Origin: DATGJX01 sp035279385 | Lineage (GTDB): Bacteria; Vulcanimicrobiota; Vulcanimicrobiia; Vulcanimicrobiales; Vulcanimicrobiaceae | Reading direction: 5' to 3' | Assembly (NCBI GenBank): GCA_035279385.1 | Contig: DATEHZ010000076.1 | Span: 34,603-98,602 of the forward strand | DNA: 64,000 bases | Shown: positions 17,796-27,300 of the stretch, piece after piece | How the letters are laid out: every line of letters starts with the position of its first letter | How positions within the stretch are numbered: the first letter of the stretch is position 1 | Position numbers and translations under genes: made by a program | Notes under the pieces: model-generated | Databases searched by the model: none | What the model saw: the letters and a program-made list of their open reading frames with translations, nothing else | Told to the model about the DNA's origin: nothing

Positions 17796-20300
17796 TTACG
17801 CCGGGGTTTCGGCGGGTTCCCCGGTTATCTCGGTAATCTGCTTGGCTTGTTTGCCCAGGTTGGTGATGGCAATCACTTCGTCGCCCTCGCCCAGGCGCTG
17901 CAGCCGTACACCCTTGGTCGAGCGGCCCGCCTTGCGAATGTCCGCGACGCGCAGGCGAATCACTTGATTGGACGAGGTGATCATGAGCACTTCGTCTTCC
18001 GGCGCGACGAGAATCTGGTCGACCACCTTGCCGATGTCCTCGCGTTCCTTTGCGAAGGCCTTCACGCCCTTGCCGCCGCGCGAGGTGTGACGGTAGTCGT
18101 CGATCGGCGTGCGTTTGCCGAACGCCCGCGTCGTCACGAGCAGCACTTCGCGCCGGTTATCCTCGAGCACGTCCATCGCGACGATCGCATCGCCCTTGTC
18201 GAGCGTCATGGCTTTCACGCCGCGCGCGTTGCGGCCCATCGGACGCACGTCCTTCTCGTTGAAGTGCACGGCCATGCCGTTCACCGTGCCGAGGATGACG
18301 TCGCGCGTGCCGTCGGAAAGATCCACGGCGAGCAGGTTGTCGCCCTCGTCGATGTTGATGGCGTTCAAGCCGTTGCGGCGAACGTTGGCGAACTCCTCGA
18401 GTTTCGTCTTCTTGATCACGCCGTTCTGCGTGACCATGATCATATAGCGATCGCCGCCGAAGTGATGCACCGGGAACACCGCGGTGACTTCTTCGCCCGG
18501 CGGCAGCGTGAGCAGATTGACCAGCGCCGTTCCGCGCGCTTGACGCGTCGTGTCGGGTATCTCGAAGCCGCGCAAGCGGTACGCGCGCCCTTTGTTCGTG
18601 AAGAACAGGACGTGGTCGTGCGTCTTCGTGATGAAGAAGTTGCGCACGACGTCTTCCTTCTTCAAATTCGAGATGCCGATGACGCCGCGGCCGCCGCGGT
18701 TCTGGGTCTTGAACGTGTCGACCGAGACGCGCTTGATGTAGCCGCCGACGGTGTACGTCACGACGACGTCGATGTTCGGAATCAGCGCTTCGACCGAAAA
18801 CTCGTCTTCGGCCGGTATGATCGACGTGCGGCGCTCGTCGCCGAACTTCTTCTTGACGTCGAGAATCTCGGTCTTGACGATGCCGGCGATGCGGCGCGGG
18901 CTCCGCAAAATGTCCTGCAGCTCCGCGATGAGTTTGATGAGCTGCGCGTATTCCTCTTCGATCTTTTGGCGCTCGAGGCCGACCAGCGTGCGCAGACGCA
19001 TGTCGACGATGGCGCTGGCCTGCACGTCCGAGAATTTAAAGCGCGCGATGAGTTTGGTCTTGGCTTCGTCGGTCGTTTGACTGCCGCGCACGATCTCGAT
19101 GACTTCATCGATGTTGTCGAGCGCGATGCGGTAGCCTTCGAGCAGATGCGCGCGCTCTTCGGCTTTGCGCAGGTCGTACTGCGTGCGCTTGGTGACGACG
19201 TCTTTGCGATGCGCGATGTAGTGCTCGAGCAGCTGCTTGAGCGAGAGCACCTGCGGCTCGAGCGCGACGGTGCCGTCGGCGCGGGGTTCGCCCACCGGGA
19301 CGAGCGCGAGCATGTTGAAGCCGAAACTCGACTGCAGCGGCGTGTGCTTGTAGAGCTGGTTGAGCACCACTTTCGGCGTCGCCGATTTTTGCAGTTCGAC
19401 GACCACGCGCATGCCTTTGCGGTTGGACTCGTCGTGCAGCGCCGAGATGCCCTGAATGCGTTTCTCCGCATGCGCTTCGGCGATCGCCTCGACGATACGG
19501 CTCTTGTACACCTGGTACGGAATCTCGGTGATGATAATGCGATGGCGGCCTTTGTCTTCGACGATCTCCGCCTTGCCGCGAATCGGAATGGATCCGCGCC
19601 CGGTGCGGTACGCTTCGCGAATCGCTTCCTGCCCCATGATGATGCCGCCGGTCGGAAAGTCCGGGCCGGTGACGATCTCGCACAGCGCGTCGTCGGTAAC
19701 CGCCGGATCGTCGATGATCGCGGCAATCGCATCGGCGATCTCGCTCAAATTGTGCGGCGGGATATTCGTCGCCATGCCGACGGCGATACCGCTGGAACCG
19801 TTGAGCAGCAGCTGCGGCAGCTTGCCCGGCAGTACGCTGGGCTCCGTGCCTTGATTATCGAAATTTGGAACGAACGCGACGGTCTCTTTGTCGATGTCGC
19901 TGAGCACTTCGAGCGCGGGACGCGCGAGACGCGCTTCCGTATACCGGTACGCCGCCGGCGGGTCCGGATCGATCGAGCCGAAGTTGCCGTGGCCGTCGAC
20001 CAGCGGATAGCGCAGCGTGAAATCCTGCGCCATGCGCACGAGCGCGTCGTACACCGACGAATCGCCGTGCGGATGGAACGACTTGAGCACCTCGCCGATG
20101 ATACCGGCGCACTTGCGATGCTGTTTGGAGGGGTCCATGCCCATCTCGCGCATGGCGAACAAAATGCGCCGCTGCACCGGCTTGAGTCCGTCGCGCACGT
20201 CGGGAAGCGCACGCGAGGCAATGACGGACATGGCATAGGAGAGGTAGCTCTCCCGCATTTCGTCTTCGACGTTGATTTGCGAGATGATGTCGTTGTTCAC
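17796..20300 (-). CDS. gyrA: DNA gyrase subunit A
   Basis: An 834-residue type IIA topoisomerase subunit that breaks and rejoins DNA during negative supercoiling. The catalytic Tyr is at about residue 120 in AAYRYTEARLARP. The quinolone-determining region reads HPHGDSSVYDALVRMAQDF, with Ser and Asp at the E. coli 83 and 87 positions, so it looks like the sensitive type. The C-terminal beta-pinwheel has QNRGGRGV in its first blade, matching the GyrA box, and SRGGKGVK later, which favours GyrA over ParC. A small unknown gene lies just upstream and trxA 40 bases downstream. Confidence 0.96.
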   Translation of the reverse strand: MNNDIISQINVEDEMRESYLSYAMSVIASRALPDVRDGLKPVQRRILFAMREMGMDPSKQHRKCAGIIGEVLKSFHPHGDSSVYDALVRMAQDFTLRYPLVDGHGNFGSIDPDPPAAYRYTEARLARPALEVLSDIDKETVAFVPNFDNQGTEPSVLPGKLPQLLLNGSSGIAVGMATNIPPHNLSEIADAIAAIIDDPAVTDDALCEIVTGPDFPTGGIIMGQEAIREAYRTGRGSIPIRGKAEIVEDKGRHRIIITEIPYQVYKSRIVEAIAEAHAEKRIQGISALHDESNRKGMRVVVELQKSATPKVVLNQLYKHTPLQSSFGFNMLALVPVGEPRADGTVALEPQVLSLKQLLEHYIAHRKDVVTKRTQYDLRKAEERAHLLEGYRIALDNIDEVIEIVRGSQTTDEAKTKLIARFKFSDVQASAIVDMRLRTLVGLERQKIEEEYAQLIKLIAELQDILRSPRRIAGIVKTEILDVKKKFGDERRTSIIPAEDEFSVEALIPNIDVVVTYTVGGYIKRVSVDTFKTQNRGGRGVIGISNLKKEDVVRNFFITKTHDHVLFFTNKGRAYRLRGFEIPDTTRQARGTALVNLLTLPPGEEVTAVFPVHHFGGDRYMIMVTQNGVIKKTKLEEFANVRRNGLNAINIDEGDNLLAVDLSDGTRDVILGTVNGMAVHFNEKDVRPMGRNARGVKAMTLDKGDAIVAMDVLEDNRREVLLVTTRAFGKRTPIDDYRHTSRGGKGVKAFAKEREDIGKVVDQILVAPEDEVLMITSSNQVIRLRVADIRKAGRSTKGVRLQRLGEGDEVIAITNLGKQAKQITEITGEPAETPA

Positions 20301-20309
20301 GTAACCGTT

Positions 20310-20573
20310 CTAACTTTCCAGAGAGTCGAGATCCACGAGTCCGCCGAGCGCCTGCGGCGGCACGTCGAATTCGCGCGTTGAGAAAATGGGGTCTGCCTCC
20401 CGCAGCGTTTCGTCCTCGAAGTCCACCAACGGCGGGGCGTCGTCGACCTGCATTTGCGGCTGCAAACGCATGACCCCGGCCTTCAATCGTTCGTGGGCAG
20501 CCGCCGCGGCGGCGTGCAGTTCTTCGAGATACGCCTGCGCTTGCGCGTTAATCTCGGCGTGGTGATCAGTCAT
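20310..20573 (-). CDS. Small acidic protein of unknown function upstream of gyrA
   Basis: 87 residues, strongly acidic, starting MTDHHAEINAQAQAYLEELH and then an Ala/Glu-rich helix, with a tail ending ALGGLVDLDSLES. It has no signal, membrane helix or known motif. The stop is nine bases before the gyrA ATG, so it is likely the first gene of the gyrA transcript. The helical N-terminus and acidic tail could suit a protein-protein contact, but no function can be assigned. Confidence 0.6.
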   Translation of the reverse strand: MTDHHAEINAQAQAYLEELHAAAAAAHERLKAGVMRLQPQMQVDDAPPLVDFEDETLREADPIFSTREFDVPPQALGGLVDLDSLES

Positions 20574-20650
20574 CCCTTGAGGAGTGACGCCACCCGCACC
20601 AGAACATCGGCGACCTACGCACCTTCACGGGGAGTATCTTCGCCAAACCC

Positions 20651-21082
20651 ATGATTCGGACATTTCACAGCGAGCAAGACTTCGTACGCTTTGCCTCAGC
20701 CTTTGCACGCGATCTCAAGCCCGGCGACGTCGTCGGACTTTCGGGCCCGCTCGGCGCCGGGAAGACCACCTTCGTCAAAGCGGTGGTGAAAGAACGCCTG
20801 GGCAGCGATCCGGTGAGCAGCCCGACGTTCACGTTCTGGCATCGATACGGCGGTACGCCTCCCATCGATCATCTCGACCTGTATCGCGTCGACGACCCCG
20901 CGGAAATTACCGAGCTGGGGCTCGAGGACGCGTTCGACGGCAGTTCGGTGGTGCTCGTGGAGTGGTGGCGAAACGCGCCCGGACTGCTGCCGCCGGTCCG
21001 CTACGAAGTCGACATCCAAGGCAAGGGCGTCGAGCCCCGCACCGTGACGGTGGCGCGTGCGGACCGGGGTGACGGCGCGTGA
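20651..21082 (+). CDS. tsaE: tRNA threonylcarbamoyladenosine synthesis ATPase TsaE
   Basis: 143 residues. Walker A is GPLGAGKTTFVKAV near residue 32, then SSPTFTFWHRYGG and the DHLDLYRVDDPAEITELGLEDAF block that defines the YjeE/TsaE family, ending with VLVEWWRNAPG. TsaE works with TsaB and TsaD in making t6A37 on ANN-decoding tRNAs. It begins a plus-strand operon in which each gene overlaps the next. The intergenic space to the divergent gyrA leader gene is about 80 bases and probably carries promoters in both directions. Confidence 0.94.
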   Translation: MIRTFHSEQDFVRFASAFARDLKPGDVVGLSGPLGAGKTTFVKAVVKERLGSDPVSSPTFTFWHRYGGTPPIDHLDLYRVDDPAEITELGLEDAFDGSSVVLVEWWRNAPGLLPPVRYEVDIQGKGVEPRTVTVARADRGDGA

Positions 21083-21729
21083 TCGTCTTGGCAATCGACG
21101 CCGCACTCGGCGGATTCTCCGCGGCCCTGACGGACGAGGGCAGACCGCTCGCGGTGCAAGAGATGTCGGGCAACGTGGCGCTCGAGCAAGGGCTTTGGGC
21201 GGTGTCGCGCCTGCTTCGCGAGGCCGGGATGCGCCCGGCGGAGATCGACCGGCTCGGCGTCGGCATCGGCCCGGGCAGTTTCACCGGCGTGCGCATCGCC
21301 ATAAGTTATGCGAAGTCGCTCGCGCTGGGCTGGCGTCGGCCGCTGGTCGGCGTCACGTCGTTCGACGCTATCGAAGCGGGCCTCCGCGCAGCAGAACCGC
21401 TGCTCACGGTCGTTCGGGGGCGCAAAGGCGTTATTTCGGTGCGCTACCGCCGCGGCGGCGCCGAGCGGCGCGCCTCCGGGTACGTGAACGACGTACTCGA
21501 GGAGCTGGGCGAGCCGGACGGGAGCCTCGGCGTTATCGGCGATGCGGAGGACGTGCTTCCCGGCCTTGCCGAACGCGGCTTTAGCGTGCAAATACTGGAA
21601 CGCGCCATTCTTCCGACCGCATGCGCCGTGGCCGCGGTAGCGGCGTCGCGCGAGCCTGCGCGCAGCTCCCACGAAGTTCGCGCCGATTACGGCGAGCTGC
21701 CGGCGGCCAAGGTTCCCAAACGGCTGTGA
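21079..21729 (+). CDS. tsaB: tRNA threonylcarbamoyladenosine synthesis protein TsaB
   Basis: 216 residues, starting VIVLAIDAALGGFSAALTDE, the Asp-containing ASKHA opening of the TsaB/YeaZ family, followed by IGPGSFTGVRIAISYAKSLA, its best-known signature. TsaB is a catalytically inactive relative of TsaD that scaffolds the t6A complex. It uses a GTG start that overlaps the tsaE stop by four bases, and its own stop overlaps the rimI start. tsaD itself is not in the window. Confidence 0.94.
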   Translation: MIVLAIDAALGGFSAALTDEGRPLAVQEMSGNVALEQGLWAVSRLLREAGMRPAEIDRLGVGIGPGSFTGVRIAISYAKSLALGWRRPLVGVTSFDAIEAGLRAAEPLLTVVRGRKGVISVRYRRGGAERRASGYVNDVLEELGEPDGSLGVIGDAEDVLPGLAERGFSVQILERAILPTACAVAAVAASREPARSSHEVRADYGELPAAKVPKRL

Positions 21730-22262
21730 AGCTGGAGCCGCGGCCGGATCTCGGCAATCATTCGCCGCTGGTCATCGAACCGATGACGGATGCCCACGTG
21801 AAAGAGGTGCTGCGCATCGAGCAGCAGTCGTTTTCGACGCAGTGGCCCAGCAACGCGTTCTATCAAGAGATGCACGACAACAAACTCGCGCATTACTTCG
21901 TGGGATGCGTCGACAACCGCGTCGTCGCATACGGCGGCATTTGGGTGATTCTGGAAGATTCGCACGTAACGACGATCGCCGTGCATCCCGAATACCGCGG
22001 CCGTAAGTACGGGGAGATCATGCTGCTTCGCCTGCTCGACGAAGCGATCGAACGCGGCGCGTCCTGGATGACGCTCGAAGTGCGTGAGAGCAACGATGTG
22101 GCGCAAAGCCTGTACCGCAAATACGGCTTCACCACGGTCTCGACGCGCAAAGGGTATTACAGCGACAACAACGAGAACGCGCTGGTGATGTGGGCGGGCA
22201 ATCTGAAGAGCGCGATCTACAAGAACCGCCTGCAGGCGTTGCGCGGCGCGCTGCACGGATGA
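21726..22262 (+). CDS. rimI: Ribosomal protein S18 alanine N-acetyltransferase-like GNAT protein
   Basis: 178 residues from a GTG at 21726 that overlaps the tsaB stop (GTGA); an in-frame ATG at 21783 is an alternative. It is a GNAT-fold acetyltransferase: an early IEQQSFSTQWPSNAFYQEM, the acetyl-CoA-binding TTIAVHPEYRGRKYGEIML, and LEVRESNDVAQSLYRKYGF, which is the RimI form. RimI acetylates the N-terminal alanine of S18. Its place beside tsaB is the usual tsaB-rimI-tsaD order, here without tsaD. The N-terminal extension before the GNAT core is short and varies within the family. Confidence 0.9.
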   Translation: MKLEPRPDLGNHSPLVIEPMTDAHVKEVLRIEQQSFSTQWPSNAFYQEMHDNKLAHYFVGCVDNRVVAYGGIWVILEDSHVTTIAVHPEYRGRKYGEIMLLRLLDEAIERGASWMTLEVRESNDVAQSLYRKYGFTTVSTRKGYYSDNNENALVMWAGNLKSAIYKNRLQALRGALHG

Positions 22263-22834
22263 CGTTCAGCGCGCTCTGCAAAAGCGTTCGCGAGCATCTC
22301 GGACAGCACCACCGCTACGCGCACTGCGTGCGCGTCGCGCGCATGTCCGACAACCTCGCGCGCATCCACGGCGACGATCCGGCAAAGGCGCGCATCGCCG
22401 GCATGCTGCACGATCTGGCGCGCCTGTATCCGGCGGAACGGCTGCTGCGGGAGAGCGCTCAGCACGGGGTGGAGATCGACGCGTACGCGCGCGAACATCC
22501 CGTCGTACTGCACGCGCCGCTCTCGGCCAAACTCGCGCAAACGCTGTTCGCGGTGCGCGATGCACAGGTGCTCTCGGCCATTTCCAAGCACACGCTCGGC
22601 GCGGCCGAGATGTCGCCGCTCGATTGCATTCTCTACCTGGCCGACGGGCTGGAGCCCGGGCGCGACTATCCCGAGCGGGCGGAGCTGGCCGCGCTTGCCG
22701 AGCGGGATCTCTCACAGGCCATGCGTGCAACGATCCGCTCGACGCTGCGGTATCTTACACAGAGGCACTTGCCCATCGCGCCGCAAACCGCGGCAGCGAT
22801 GCAGACCTTCGGGGTAGCACTTGGACATTATTGA
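22259..22834 (+). CDS. yqeK: HD-domain Ap4A hydrolase of the YqeK family
   Basis: 191 residues from the ATG at 22259, which overlaps the rimI stop. An early His (HHRYAHCVRVA) is followed by the HD pair in ARIAGMLHDLARLYP, then H-x-x-L (HPVVLHAPLSAKLA) and KHTLGAAEMSPLDCILYLADGLEPGR, the YqeK pattern. YqeK is a symmetrical Ap4A hydrolase that clears dinucleoside polyphosphate alarmones. It comes directly before rsfS, as in many bacteria where nadD-yqeK-rsfS is conserved. nadD is absent here. Confidence 0.92.
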   Translation: MTFSALCKSVREHLGQHHRYAHCVRVARMSDNLARIHGDDPAKARIAGMLHDLARLYPAERLLRESAQHGVEIDAYAREHPVVLHAPLSAKLAQTLFAVRDAQVLSAISKHTLGAAEMSPLDCILYLADGLEPGRDYPERAELAALAERDLSQAMRATIRSTLRYLTQRHLPIAPQTAAAMQTFGVALGHY

Positions 22835-23159
22835 CGTGGTACGCGCTGCGGCGCTCGACAAAAAAGCAGAGGACTTGACGGAAATCGACGTCGCGGGACG
22901 CACGATCATCGCCGACAAGTTCGTCGTCGTCACCGGACGCTCGAAGATTCAGACGCGTTCGATTGCCGACAGCATCACCGAAAAAGTCAAAGAACACGGA
23001 TTGACGGTATCGCGCGTCGAGGGATACGCGGACGGCAACTGGATTCTCATCGACCTCGGGAACACCGTCGTCCACGTGTTTACGCCCGAACAGCGCGCCT
23101 TCTACAACCTCGAACGCCTCTGGGCGAGCGGCAGGGAGGCTCAAGCACAGAGCTTATGA
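22821..23159 (+). CDS. rsfS: Ribosomal silencing factor RsfS
   Basis: 112 residues with a TTG start at 22821, overlapping the yqeK end by 14 bases. The body has AEDLTEIDVAGRTIIADKFVVVTGRSK and GNWILIDLGNTVVHVFTPEQRAFYNLERLW, the diagnostic RsfS blocks. RsfS binds uL14 on the 50S subunit and blocks 30S joining in starvation. The TTG start is supported by the coupling and by the family starting within a few residues of this position. It is followed by a 48-residue membrane protein overlapping its stop. Confidence 0.94.
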   Translation: MDIIDVVRAAALDKKAEDLTEIDVAGRTIIADKFVVVTGRSKIQTRSIADSITEKVKEHGLTVSRVEGYADGNWILIDLGNTVVHVFTPEQRAFYNLERLWASGREAQAQSL

Positions 23160-23302
23160 ACTTTCGCAGACCAAAACCGCAAAACACGCGAGCCGCGCGC
23201 AAACGCAAAGACGCATTGCTGCGTGCAGGCATTTGGGTGTTCCTCGTCATCTTCGCGCTCAGCTCCGTCGGTTTCGTCCTGGGAGTATTCGTCAAACCAT
23301 GA
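23156..23302 (+). CDS. Small single-helix membrane protein (48 residues)
   Basis: An ATG at 23156 overlaps the rsfS stop (ATGA) and the TGA at 23300-23302 overlaps the ATG of the TPM gene (23299), so the ORF is translationally coupled on both sides. The product is a basic N-terminus (MNFRRPKPQNTRAARKRKDA) followed by one hydrophobic helix (IWVFLVIFALSSVGFVLGVF). It may be a cytoplasm-in, one-pass inner-membrane protein. No known family is recognised. Perfect packing at both ends supports a real gene despite the short length. Confidence 0.72.
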   Translation: MNFRRPKPQNTRAARKRKDALLRAGIWVFLVIFALSSVGFVLGVFVKP

Positions 23303-24279
23303 ACCGCATACTAACATCCGCAGCGCTTGCGGGCGCGCTCGCCGCGAGCGCGCTTCCCGCTCTGGCAAAAGATTTCGTGCAGGACAACGCCGGCATGTTC
23401 GGCGCAGGCACCCTCGCGCAGCTGAATTCGCGCATCACGAACTTCAACCGCCAAACCGGTAAGGAGATCGTCGTCGTCACCGTGCCGTCGGCGCCGAATG
23501 CCGACGCGCGCACCGCCGCGGAGAACGCGTTCGCGCAGCAATCGGTCGACGGCGTCCTGATCTACGTCGACAAGGGCGACCGGCAAACGCAGGTCGTTCC
23601 CGATCGCGCGGCAGTGCAAGCGGGCTGGTGGAGTTCGAGCACCTCGCAGTCCGTGGTGAACGCGATCAACTCGCAGTTCAAAGCGGGCAATTTCGATGCG
23701 GGCATCACCGGCGGCGTGAACGCCGTCTTCGACGTCTACCGTTCGCATCTGAGCTCCCTGCGCGCAAACGCGCCGGCCGGCACGCGCACCTACGCGCCGC
23801 AACAAACGCAATCCGGCGGAGTACATATCGGCGTGTTCTGGTGGATTATCATCGCGCTCTTCGCGTTCTTCATCATTCGCTCGCTCCTGCGCGCGCGCAG
23901 CGGCGCCTATTACGGCGGCGGCTACGGCGGTCCCGGCGCACCGGGAGCAGGTCCGGGGTACGGACCCGGATACGGACCCGGATACGGATATGGCGGCGGC
24001 TTCGGCGGCGGCGGTTTTTGGAGCGGCCTGCTGGGCGGGCTCGGCGGCGCTTGGCTCGGTAACGAACTCTTCGGACATCAAAATTACGGCGGCACGCAAG
24101 CCGGCATCGACCCCGGCGCGCAGAACGCGCCCGTCGACGGCGGCGGCTGGCAAAGCGATCCCGGCCAGGCCGACATGGGCGGCGGTGCCGGCGGCGGCTG
24201 GGGCGGCGGAGATTTCGGTGGCGGCGACATCGGCGGCGGCTTCGGCGGAGGCGACGGCGGCGCCGGCGGCGGCTGGTAG
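23299..24279 (+). CDS. Exported TPM-domain protein with glycine-rich tail
   Basis: 326 residues from the ATG at 23299. A signal peptide (LTSAALAGALAASALPALAK) is followed by a TPM domain (about 25-150) with VQDNAGMFGAGTLAQLNSRI and TGKEIVVVTVPS. One membrane helix (VFWWIIIALFAFFIIRSLLRA) comes next, then a long Gly/Tyr-rich tail with GYGPGYGPGYGYGGGF and many GGG runs. The layout is that of YgcG/TPM-type envelope proteins, whose role is poorly defined. The Gly-rich tail would be cytoplasmic if the TPM domain is periplasmic. It is the last gene of the tsaE operon. Confidence 0.85.
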   Translation: MNRILTSAALAGALAASALPALAKDFVQDNAGMFGAGTLAQLNSRITNFNRQTGKEIVVVTVPSAPNADARTAAENAFAQQSVDGVLIYVDKGDRQTQVVPDRAAVQAGWWSSSTSQSVVNAINSQFKAGNFDAGITGGVNAVFDVYRSHLSSLRANAPAGTRTYAPQQTQSGGVHIGVFWWIIIALFAFFIIRSLLRARSGAYYGGGYGGPGAPGAGPGYGPGYGPGYGYGGGFGGGGFWSGLLGGLGGAWLGNELFGHQNYGGTQAGIDPGAQNAPVDGGGWQSDPGQADMGGGAGGGWGGGDFGGGDIGGGFGGGDGGAGGGW

Positions 24280-24346
24280 CTCGTAAGATCTAGAGCCAAC
24301 AATTCGGCATCGAGGGCGCCGCTCGTGCGTGCGGAAACCCGCGCAC

Positions 24347-27300
24347 ATGCGACGCTCTCTTGCTTTGGTGCTGGCCATTGCGTTCCAGCTCCCCACGATT
24401 TTTTCTGCGGCGCCCGCGCACGCGGCGGTCAACGCAAACATCTTCGGCGCTCTGCAGTGGCGCAACATCGGCCCGCTGCGCGCCGGACGCGCCATTACCG
24501 TCGACGGCGTGCCGAGCGATCCCGACACGTTTTACTTCGGTGCGGTCGGCGGCGGCGTGTGGGTCACGCACAACGCCGGACGCACGTGGAGGCCGATCTT
24601 CGACTCGCAGCCGGTCGCCTCGATCGGCGCGGTCGCGGTTGCCCCGAGCGATCCGAACGTCATCTACGTCGGCAGCGGCGAAGCGGATATGCGTTCGGAC
24701 ATTCAGCACGGCGACGGCATGTACAAATCCGTCGACGGCGGCAAAACGTGGTCGCACATCGGCCTGGAGGATACGCGGCAAATCGGGCGCGTCGTCGTGG
24801 ACCCGAAAGATCCGAACGTCGTGTACGTTGCCGCGCTCGGGCATCAATACGCGCCGAACGCGGAGCGCGGCGTCTTCAAATCGACCGACGGCGGCAAGAC
24901 GTGGAGCAAAGTGCTCTACAAAGACGAGAACACCGGCGCGATCGATCTGGCGATGGATCCGGCGGATTCGAGCGTGCTCTTCGCGTCGCTTTGGCAAACG
25001 CGCCGTCCGCCGTGGAACGTGTATCCGCCGAGCAACGGTCCGGGCAGCGGATTGTACGAGAGCACCGACGCGGGCAAGACGTGGACGCACATTACGGGAC
25101 ACGGTTTTCCGGGCGGTGTGCTGGGCCACATCGGCATTGCGATCGCCGCGAATCACCATCGCATCTACACGATCGTCGACACGAACGAAGAAAAAACGGG
25201 CGGCGTGTACCGCTCGGACGACGGCGGCGCCACGTGGACGCACACCGACGGCGAAGGGCGCATCTGGAAACGCGGCTGGTACTTCGGACAAATCACCGCC
25301 GATCCGAAGAACGCGGACGAAGTCTACGTCATGAACACGTCGACGTACCGCTCGACCGACGCCGGCAAGTCGTTCACGGCGATCAAGGGCGCGCCCGGCG
25401 GCGACGACTACCACGCGATGTGGATTAATCCGAACGATCCCAATCGCATCGTGCTCGGCGGCGATCAAGGCGTCGTCGTTTCGGTCGACGGCGCGAAGAC
25501 GTGGAGTTCGTGGTACAACCAGTCGACGGCGCAGCTCTATCACGTCGTCACGGACAACCGCTTTCCGTATTGGGTGTACGGCGCGCAGCAAGATTCCGGC
25601 GCGGTCGCCGTACCGAGCCGCAGCATTCACACCAACATTTCCGCCTACGATTGGCGCCCCATCGATGCGGGCGGCGAAAGCGGCACGATCGCCGCGGATC
25701 CCGAGCATCCGGCGCACGTCTACGGCAGCGCGCCCGGAACGTACGAGAACGTCGACACGAATTGGGAGATGACGATCGATCCGACGCTCAAGTATCCGGA
25801 TACGGTGTGGCGCAATACCTGGACGCTCCCGATCGTCGCGTCACCGCAGAATCCGCGCGTTCTGTACATGTCGCATCAGCGCATCTTCCGCAGTGCCGAC
25901 GCGGGGCGCACGTGGCATCTCATGAGCCCCGATCTCACGCGGCCGGCAAACACCGTTCCGCGGAATCTGGATCCGGCGACCGTTGCGGACAGCACCGGCT
26001 TGCCGCGGCGGGGCGTGGTGTACTGGATTGCGCCGTCCCCGGCGCGCGCACACGAACTGTGGGCGGGAACCGACGACGGGCTCATTTGGATCACGCGCGA
26101 CGAAGGCGCGCACTGGCAGAACGTCACGCCGCCCGGGTTGACGCCGTGGAGCAAAGTCGGCATCATCGATGCGTCGCACTTCGATGCGCAGACGGCATAC
26201 GCGGCAATCGATCGCCATCGCCTCGACGACAACCGTCCGTACATCTACAAGACGCACGACGGCGGCAAGACGTGGGCTTCCATCGTCAGCGGCATTCCCG
26301 CGAACGAGTCGGTGAACGTCGTCCGCGAGGACCCGAAACGCCGCGGCTTGCTCTATGCCGGAACGGAGCGGCACGTGTACGTCTCCTTCGACGACGGCGC
26401 GCAGTGGCAGCCGCTGCAGCTCAACTTGCCGGCGGCATCGATGCGCGATATCGTCTTTAACGGCGACGACGTGATTCTCGCCACGCACGGCCGCGGCATC
26501 TGGATCCTCGATAACGCATCGCCGCTGCGCCAGATCAGCACGCAGGTTGCGCAAAGCAGCGCGCATCTTTTCAAACCGGCGGCCGCGTATCGCACCCGTC
26601 CGGGGTCCGATGAAGGCACGCCGCTTCCGCCCGAGGAGCCCGCGCTCCCGAATCCGCCGAACGGCGCGATGATCGACTACTACGTCGGCAGCGCGAACAC
26701 GCCGCTCGTTATTCAAATCACCGACGCCTCGGGGCGCACCGTGCGGCAATGGTCGTCGTCGGACAAACCGGTGACGGTGAATCCGAAGTCGCTCGACATC
26801 CCGATGTATTGGGTGCACCCACAGCTTCCGCCGTCCGCGCAGCCGGGTGCGCACCGGTGGATCTGGGATCTGCACTACGCCGGCACGGGACGCGACCGGC
26901 TCGCGCGAGGCGGCGGACCGCTCGCACCGCCGGGCGCATACACGGTGCATCTGCGCGTGAACGGCAAGGCCTTTGCGCAGACGCTCGTGCTGCGCCGCGA
27001 TCCGACGTATCCGGCAAGCGATGCGGATCTGCGCGCGCAGTTCCAACTTGCCGAGCGGATCGATGCCGAATCGGTATCGGTGAAGGCGGCGCTCGCGCAC
27101 GCGCAATCGCTTCTGAAGACGCATCCTAAGCTGCGCGCGATCGTCGGGCAGGCACCGCCGACCACGCCGGACGACTCCGTCGGCAAACCGGCGCAGGACT
27201 TCGGCAGCCTGCGCTATATCGGCGACGCGCTGCAAGCGCTCGACGCGGCGGTGGAGAGTGCGGACGTTCGTCCGACGCCGGATCAGTACGCCGCGTTCGC

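Noticed and set aside
17847..20381. An 844-codon plus-strand open frame opposite gyrA
   Set aside because: gyrA on the minus strand shows the full family pattern, and this frame shows only Arg/Val/Asp/His-rich antisense composition.
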